Shown here in pieces: positions 28,501 to 29,193 of a stretch of 29,193 nt of DNA. Source of the stretch: Schoenoplectus triqueter (Eukaryota; Streptophyta; Magnoliopsida; Poales; Cyperaceae). The stretch spans positions 1 through 29,193 of the forward strand of contig CAXKVV010001766.1 in the NCBI GenBank assembly GCA_964058805.1, given 5' to 3'. The notes beneath the pieces were generated by a model. That model saw nothing but the letters and a program-made list of their open reading frames with translations, was not told the DNA's origin and did no database searches. The first letter of the stretch is position 1. Each line of letters begins with the position of its first letter. Made by a program: the position numbers and the translations under genes.

Positions 28501-29193
28501 ACCAAGAATCAGCAACAGTAGAAGGAGAGCAAGTTGGAAGTTAAGCAATTGAGAAAGATACTTACTCACGCACAATCACCAGTGGCCACTCATTGTAAAG
28601 AAAGAGAGAGATTACAAGATTAAGCAAGAGATCCAAGCAATTTGAATTACTGATTCAAACTGAAGGTATTGGATAGTATATTCATTAGTTCAACTGGCAT
28701 TTTATTTGCATTCTCCTCTCTGGAATTGAGTCTCAAACATTCAATTCATGCTTGTCAAGTAATCAATTGAGTTTCTTTCCTTGTTCTTACTGTTTCTTCT
28801 TTGAATCTTTTTTTTTATTTCATTTTATTGTCTTTTCCTTAAAGAACATCAATCAATGATCATTGACTGAATCCAGCAGGCCACTGGCCCAATTATGAGG
28901 TAATTGGTGAGCCTTTAGGCCTGGATCAGTCATAAACATCAAGAATCTTCAATTCATTTGCTGCTGCGCTGGTTTCATTGAGAATCTTTCATTATTAATT
29001 GATTTTTTTGCTTTTAATTGAGGGATAAGGACTTGTCACTTTATAATTGCCTCAATTGAATCGCTATGATCGATTGAGAGCAGTTGAAATCGTATAATTC
29101 ATGTATAAATATATTGATTCTGATAAGATCAGTATGTCACTAACCAATGAAGCTCGAATCCATTGAAATTCTCATCTAACTCAGTGAGCCACT

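Larger units (their letters stand above)
24760..29193. mobile_element. Probable long LTR or LTR-derived repeat, incomplete at the window edge
   Basis: It begins TGTCACACCCCAG at 24760, a start common to large plant Ty3-gypsy LTRs. Just outside, the minus strand reads GGTGATATCAGAGC, close to a tRNA-Met primer site (usually TGGTATCAGAGC), which would make this the inner end of a minus-strand 5' LTR. Against this, a plus-strand TATA-like GGCTATATAAACC lies at 28488-28500. No gag or pol motif is present and no second LTR is in view. The interior holds several internal duplications listed separately. Confidence 0.4.

Overview
This is nuclear DNA of a flowering plant: AT-rich, with interrupted genes, plant retrotransposons and MITEs, and a protein S-acyltransferase whose exons match the Arabidopsis PAT14 type. 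The species cannot be named from the sequence. I see no bacterial, organellar or viral gene, no tRNA or rRNA, and no CRISPR array.

Layout. (1) 1-519, minus strand: the 5' part of an MBOAT-family wax-ester-synthase/sterol-acyltransferase-like gene. It runs off the left edge and carries an apparent frameshift in a GGGA run. (2) 520-4610: intergenic. It holds a large foldback element (970-1373), a 413-bp hAT MITE (1685-2097), a cluster of nested GCGCCACTG palindromes (2686-3004) and a broken Pro/Gln/Tyr-rich reading frame (3088-3499). (3) 4611-23449, minus strand: one seven-exon DHHC palmitoyltransferase gene. Its 966-bp coding sequence (321 codons plus stop) is spread over 18.8 kb. Every exon joins in frame, and intron 5 appears to be a GC-AG intron. 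(4) 23450-29193: the promoter side of that gene, remnants of DNA elements, and a long repeat-rich stretch that starts with an LTR-like TGTCACACCCC terminus at 24760.

Introns 2 and 3 of the DHHC gene explain most of its size. Intron 3 holds a decayed RTE-type LINE in antisense (about 7850-11157). Intron 2 holds a nest whose joints can be read from target-site duplications. A TA-flanked foldback MITE (13041-13455, continued at 22184-22196) was hit near its right end by a poly(A)-tailed L1-like retroposon (14-bp duplication). That retroposon was hit by a 2.66-kb hAT element (8-bp duplication), which carries a captured protein phosphatase 2C exon and has a 221-bp hAT MITE inside it (8-bp duplication). 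At the retroposon/hAT joint lies a young Ty1-copia element (13463-18121, 5-bp duplication, LTRs 199/200 identical). A further hAT/MULE-like element abuts the MITE on the left.

The copia element has an uninterrupted 1401-residue Gag-Pol frame, but the glutamate expected at the end of its integrase DDE triad reads as lysine. It looks intact yet probably cannot integrate itself. It lies in sense with the host gene, so its LTR promoter and polyadenylation signals could affect host transcripts. I found no convincing wholly new gene system. The best material is the nest, the phosphatase exon capture, the integrase change, the GC-AG intron and the palindrome cluster.
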